DNA of 64,000 nucleotides from Polychytrium aggregatum (lineage: Eukaryota; Chytridiomycota; Chytridiomycetes; Polychytriales): the NCBI RefSeq assembly GCF_025602895.1, contig NW_026516219.1, positions 806,001-870,000 on the forward strand. The letters are read 5' to 3'. Position 1 is the stretch's first letter; every line of letters begins with the position of its first letter. Made by a program: the position numbers and the translations under genes. Below the pieces are notes generated by a model. The model searched no databases. It was not told the DNA's origin and saw nothing but the letters and a program-made list of their open reading frames with translations. Of the stretch, positions 60,094 to 64,000 are shown in pieces.

Positions 60094-60102
60094 TGGCAAG
60101 AC
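60094..60102 (+). other. Self-priming primer-binding site of E2
   Basis: TGGCAAGAC starts two bases after the LTR and complements GTCTTGCCA at 48040-48048, which lies 38 bases downstream of the TATA box. The geometry is the same as in family D. Confidence 0.7.
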
Positions 60103-60162
60103 CTTCAACAACCCCCCACTTGCCCTGCCTTTGCCCCGTCCCCTTCTCTATCTCTTTTACCA

Positions 60163-61401
60163 ATGGCTTCCCCTTCTGGCCTTTCCGAGCCCGAGCTCCA
60201 GGCCATCCGTGCGGTCATTATCCAGTCCGCCGAGAACGCCCGTTCTCTCCAGGACTTTTCCAAGTTCCTCCACGATCAGGATGATGCGCTCAACCGCATC
60301 ACCGATCGTATGGACCAGGTCCTGGCTCGCCGTGAAGAGGATGTCCGCCAAGTTGTCGCCGCCAGTGTCCAGGAGGCCCTCCGCAGCTACCAGGCCCAGC
60401 TACCTCCTCCTGCTCCCGCTCCCGCCCCGATCCGTCGTGCAGGTCGCCCCTACTTCGGCGTTCCTGACGACGTCGATGATCCTGCCCAAGACCCCGAGGA
60501 CAACCCTGCTGGTCGCAACTCTGCCACCAGGCAGATAGGTCCCCCTGATCGCTTCTCTGGTAAGGACCCGAGCCGCTGCAATGCCTTCCTCTCGCATTGC
60601 AGACTGGCCTTCGTGTCCAACCCTCCCCTCTTCCAGACTGAAAGGGATAAGGTGTTCTACGCCTTATCCTATCTCGATGGTACTGCTGCAGACTACATGC
60701 AGCCGTACATCGATCAGTTGGAGAGAGACCCCGAGTGCTCTCCCCCTGCCATCCGTGACTTTGCCGGTTTCTCCGAGTGGCTCCGTGCTGCCTTTGGCCA
60801 GGTCCAGCCCACCATCGCCGCTGCTCGCGAGATGGTCAGGCTTTACCAAGTCACCTCCGCCGCCGCCTATGCCGCCGAGTACCGCCGCCAAGCCGTCCAC
60901 CTCGTCACTTGGTCCCAAGACCCTCTCATGTTCCACTTCGAGAGTGGACTCAAGCCCTCGGTCCAAGACGAACTCTCCCGCCGCTCCTTCGACAACCTCG
61001 AAGATCTCATGCAAGCGGCGATCGCCATCGACAACCGCCAGGAGGACCAACGCTCCCGCCGTCCCAACCACCGCTCCGCTCCTGCTCCTGCTCCTGCTCG
61101 TCCGGCTCCTCTCCCTTTCCGTCCGGCTCCTCGTCCCTTCGCTCCTGCTCCTCCTCCTCGCCCCGCTCAAGCCTTCAACGTTCCCCAGCCCATGGACCTC
61201 AGCCAGGCCTCCGCTCGCAGGCTGACCGCCGAGGACAAGGCCGCCCTCCGTGCTGCCAACCGCTGCTTTTATTGCAAGCAGGAAGGGCACATTGCCCTTC
61301 GCTGCCCCAATAAGGCATCCTCCCGCTTGGCTGCCATCGATGCTTCTTTGGCTGTCGTTGATGTGAATAAACTTGACGACCAGGAAAACTTCTCTGCCTA
61401 G
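60163..61401 (+). CDS. gag: gag of E2, 412 aa
   Basis: Structural Gag. The first ATG after the priming site is at 60163 (MASPSGLSEPEL). The N-terminal 80 residues are helical and probably coiled coil (NRITDRMDQVLARREED), followed by a PAPAPAP stretch, capsid region about residues 130-285, an R/P/A-rich linker, a PMDLSQASAR segment and a CCHC knuckle C368, C371, H376, C381. It ends at TAG 61399-61401 inside a hairpin. It is the longest Gag in the window. Confidence 0.92.
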   Translation: MASPSGLSEPELQAIRAVIIQSAENARSLQDFSKFLHDQDDALNRITDRMDQVLARREEDVRQVVAASVQEALRSYQAQLPPPAPAPAPIRRAGRPYFGVPDDVDDPAQDPEDNPAGRNSATRQIGPPDRFSGKDPSRCNAFLSHCRLAFVSNPPLFQTERDKVFYALSYLDGTAADYMQPYIDQLERDPECSPPAIRDFAGFSEWLRAAFGQVQPTIAAAREMVRLYQVTSAAAYAAEYRRQAVHLVTWSQDPLMFHFESGLKPSVQDELSRRSFDNLEDLMQAAIAIDNRQEDQRSRRPNHRSAPAPAPARPAPLPFRPAPRPFAPAPPPRPAQAFNVPQPMDLSQASARRLTAEDKAALRAANRCFYCKQEGHIALRCPNKASSRLAAIDASLAVVDVNKLDDQENFSA

Positions 61402-61427
61402 AAAAGGTCGGAGGAGCTTTCCTAGGC
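61383..61427 (+). promoter_or_regulatory. Probable -1 frameshift signal, gag to pol (E2)
   Basis: The -1 frame is closed upstream by TAA and TGA, so the shift must occur within the last nine codons of gag. GGAAAAC at 61383-61389 is in gag phase (G GAA AAC) and near-canonical. A 6-nt spacer leads to GCCTAGAAAAG (61396-61406) pairing with CTTTCCTAGGC (61417-61427), one mismatch, with the gag stop in the 5' arm. Confidence 0.7.
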
Positions 61428-64000
61428 GTCAATCATGTCATAAATCTTCCTCCTGTAAATGTCTCCACGGTAAATCACTCTTCTGCCTTTTGCCATCTTG
61501 CCCCCGTCACCATTGCCACCGCTTCCACCGCTCTTGCTTCTTCGTCTTCGCCTCCCGAGCCTGACATCCAACGTCAGCCCTCCCTCGCTGTGACTCTGCT
61601 GTGCGGTCCAGAGTCCATACGGGCAACCGCCATGATCGATACCGGCGCGGTTACTTCGTTTATGGACACTGGATTCGCCGCAACCCACGCTCTCCCCACC
61701 TTTGAAACTTCTTTCGTCATCACTCTTGCCGATGGTTCTTCGATGGAGTCTAGTCTTGGAGTTTGTGTTTCTATGATCACAGGCATCAGCCACTATGAAC
61801 AAATCTCGTTCGCGCTGATTCCCTTGGCTTCATACCCGATCATCTTGGGTATGGATTGGATCAAGAAACACAAACCCTACTTTGACTGGCACCATGACTC
61901 TATTTTCTTGCCTTGCACCTCTATCCACAGTTTGGCCTCCCCGTTCTCTCCCGAGCCACAGTCCTCTAGGTCCAGCCCTGCCGAGCCGCCTGCCGAGTCC
62001 CCTGCTGAGGTCCCCGCCGAGCCTGCCGTGTCCCTGCCCGAGTCCAAGATTGTTCCTGCCAAGTCCCCAGCCGAGTCCCCAGCCGAGCCCGAGATCCTCC
62101 CTGCCTTGCCTCCTGCCGTGCCCAAGCCCAGTCCTGCCTTGCCTCCTGCCGTCCCAAAGACCAAGACCAAGACCCAGTCCCTGCCCAGCGTCAGCCTGAT
62201 CGGCAGCATCCCCTTCCAGCACGCCGTCCAGAAGGAAGGCCTGGAAGTGTTCCTCTTGGATGCTGCCCGAGTCCTGTCCCTCTGCTCCGTCGACGCTGGA
62301 GCCAAGCCCAAGGCCGAGCCCTCTGTCCCCTCCAAGTACTCGTCCTTTGCCAAGGTGTTTTCCAAGTCCGAGGCCGACAAGCTCCCCCAGCACCGCCCTT
62401 ACGACCACACGATCCCGTTGGTCGAAGGTGCGTCTCCGTCGTTTGGACCCGTCTACAACCTCTCCAAGCCGGAGATGGACGCCCTCCACACCTACATCCA
62501 AGAGAACTTGTCCAAGGGTTTCATCCGCCGTTCCGAGTCCCCTGCCGGTGCCCCAGTCCTGTTCGTCAAGAAGAAGGATGGCTCCCTCCGTCTCTGCGTC
62601 GACTACCGGGCCCTGAACAAGATCACCGTGCCGAACCGTTGTCCCTTGCCCCTGATTGCCGAGACGTTCGACAACCTCGGCAAGGCCAAGATCTTCACCA
62701 AGCTCGACATGCGAGGCGCATACAACCTCTTGCGCATCGCTGAAGGTGAAGAATGGAAGACGGCCTTCCGCTGCCGCTACGGCCACTTCGAGTACAATGT
62801 CATGCCGTTCGGCTTGACCAACGCTCCTGCCTCGTTCCAAGCCTTCGTCAACGATGTCCTCCGTGAATACCTTGACCAGTTCGTGGTCGTCTACCTGGAC
62901 GACATCCTCATCTACTCCTCCGATCCTGCCGAGCACGAGGCTCATGTCAAGAAAGTCCTGACCAAGCTCCAAGACGCCGGACTCTCGCTCAAGCTTGAAA
63001 AGTGTGAGTTCGACCAGTCCTCCGTCGCCTTCCTCGGGTTCATCATCTCGCCCGATGGAATCTCCATGGATCCCGACAAGGTCAAGGCCATCCAGGAGTG
63101 GGAGATCCCCCGATCTGCCCACGACATCCAAGTCTTCCTCGGCCTGGCGAACTTCTACCGTCGGTTCGTCAAGGATTATTCCAAGATCGCCACCCCGCTG
63201 ACGGACCTCCTGAAGAAGGACATCAAGTTCTCCTGGTCTCCCTCGGCTCAAACGTCATTCCTGAAGCTCAAGGAATGCCTGAGCACCGGTCCTGTCCTCC
63301 GCCACTTCGACCCCGAGCGTCAGTGCGTCATCGAAGCCGACGCATCTGACTATGCTCTTGGCGCTGTTCTCAGTCAGCGCGACGACGAAGGCCTCCTGCA
63401 CCCCGTGGCTTTCTACTCCCGGAAGCTGCTCGATGCGGAAATGAATTATCAAATCTATGATAAGGAACTTCTCGCCATCGTCGCAGCCTTCAAGCAATGG
63501 AGACACTACCTCGAGTTTTCTTCCCAAGCCACCGAGGTCGTCACCGACCACAAGAACCTTGAATACTTCCAGACCTCCCGCAACCTCAGCCGTCGCCAAG
63601 TCCGTTGGTCCGAGATCCTTGGCGACTACAACTTCGTCATCAGGTATCGACCCGGAACCCTCAACAATGCCGCCGACGCCCTCTCCCGCAAGGACAAGTT
63701 CCCTAAGGAGGGGGGTGACTCCCGTAGCTCCCCGAACACCCAGACCCTGCTGCCACCAAAACTCTTCGTTTCCGCCCTCCGAGCCGTTCCCGTTGCCCCC
63801 GAGTCTGAGGATATCGCCGTCCTCATCAAGTCAAACCTCAAGAAGGACTCTACCTTTGGTCCGATCCTGTCCCAAGTCCTCAAGAATCCTGCCTCCTGTC
63901 CCGGCTACTCCGTCGACAACGACCTTCTGCTCTTTGAAGGTCTCGTCTGCGTCCCCGATGTCCCCGAGCTCAAGCGCAAGATCCTCGTCGAGTGCCACGA
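61383..64000 (+). CDS. pol: pol of E2: protease, RT, RNase H, start of integrase, partial
   Basis: An open -1 frame runs from the slip site to the window end without a stop. Retropepsin motif IDTGA at about 61635-61649. A linker of about 60 residues rich in proline, alanine and glutamate (PAESPAE-type repeats, about 61975-62165) separates protease from RT. RT with YLDD at 62892-62903, RT connection FLGFIISPDGI, RNase H (EADASDYALGAV, then TDHKNLEYF), and the lead-in to the integrase finger (VPDVPELKRKILVECH) at the edge. The motifs resemble B and D more than A or C. Confidence 0.9.

Larger units (their letters stand above)
47630..64000 (+). mobile_element. Family E element E2, interrupted by A11 and cut by window edge
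   Basis: Pieces 47630-48117 and 59999-64000. It comprises a 5' LTR split by A11, a self-priming site, gag, and pol up to the start of integrase. The 3' LTR lies beyond the window. Confidence 0.9.

Noticed and set aside
59896-61401. A longer 501-codon version of E2 gag beginning in the A11 LTR
   Set aside because: The extra N terminus comes from the A11 LTR and E2 leader; the native start is the ATG at 60163.

Overview
The window is almost entirely nested Ty3/gypsy (Metaviridae) LTR retrotransposons of the chromovirus type, with a C-terminal chromodomain after integrase. No host gene, tRNA, rRNA or CRISPR array was seen. The GC-rich third positions, short LTRs, Tf1-like self-priming in two families and chromodomain-bearing polyproteins suggest a fungal repeat island (heterochromatin or centromere-like). 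I cannot name the phylum or species from sequence alone.

Five families are separable, called A to E here. A has a 309-bp LTR, a 5,467-bp complete length, gag of 273 aa and pol in the -1 frame; eleven copies or pieces are present. B has a 419-bp LTR and only a 3' half. C has a 466-bp LTR, is 5,719 bp long and has gag of 352 aa. D has a 791-bp LTR, is 6,404 bp long, with two complete copies and one LTR scrap. E has a split LTR of about 581 bp and a gag-pol that runs off the right edge. A and C share one tRNA-type primer-binding site directly after the LTR. D and E instead carry a Tf1-like self-priming site that pairs with their own predicted transcript 5' end. A, C and D use canonical GGGAAAC or GGGAAAT slippery heptamers followed by a hairpin to reach pol in the -1 frame; E has a near-canonical version.

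Layout, left to right: A1(-) 1-3273 lies in A2(+), which ends at 3968. A2 lies in B1(+), which ends at 6644. B1 lies in C1(-), 6645-15813, which also hosts the complete A3(+) at 7331-12797. C2(+) 15814-17665 interrupts C1. C3(-), complete, occupies 17666-23384. A run of A copies follows: A4(-), A5(-), A6(-) complete, A7(-), a 14-bp A8 scrap, then A9(+). A9 is split by D1(-) 33311-39714, and A10(+) ends at 46750. A 136-bp non-element island (46751-46886) comes next, then a D2 LTR scrap, an E1 LTR scrap, and E2(+) from 47630 to the right edge. A11(-) is inserted in the E2 LTR at 48118-59993, and A11 is itself split by D3(-) 52318-58721.

Perfect 5-bp target duplications support A3 (GAGTT), A11 (CTGTG) and D3 (ACTAG). 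C3, the A5/A6 shared LTR, and D1/A9 have flanks that do not match. Each of these three places can be explained by one ectopic crossover between copies, or by one assembly misjoin. Copies of A are nearly identical, so the expansion is recent. The most unusual points are the clustering of D insertions in the A frameshift hairpin, the shared frameshift architecture, and the two priming strategies side by side.
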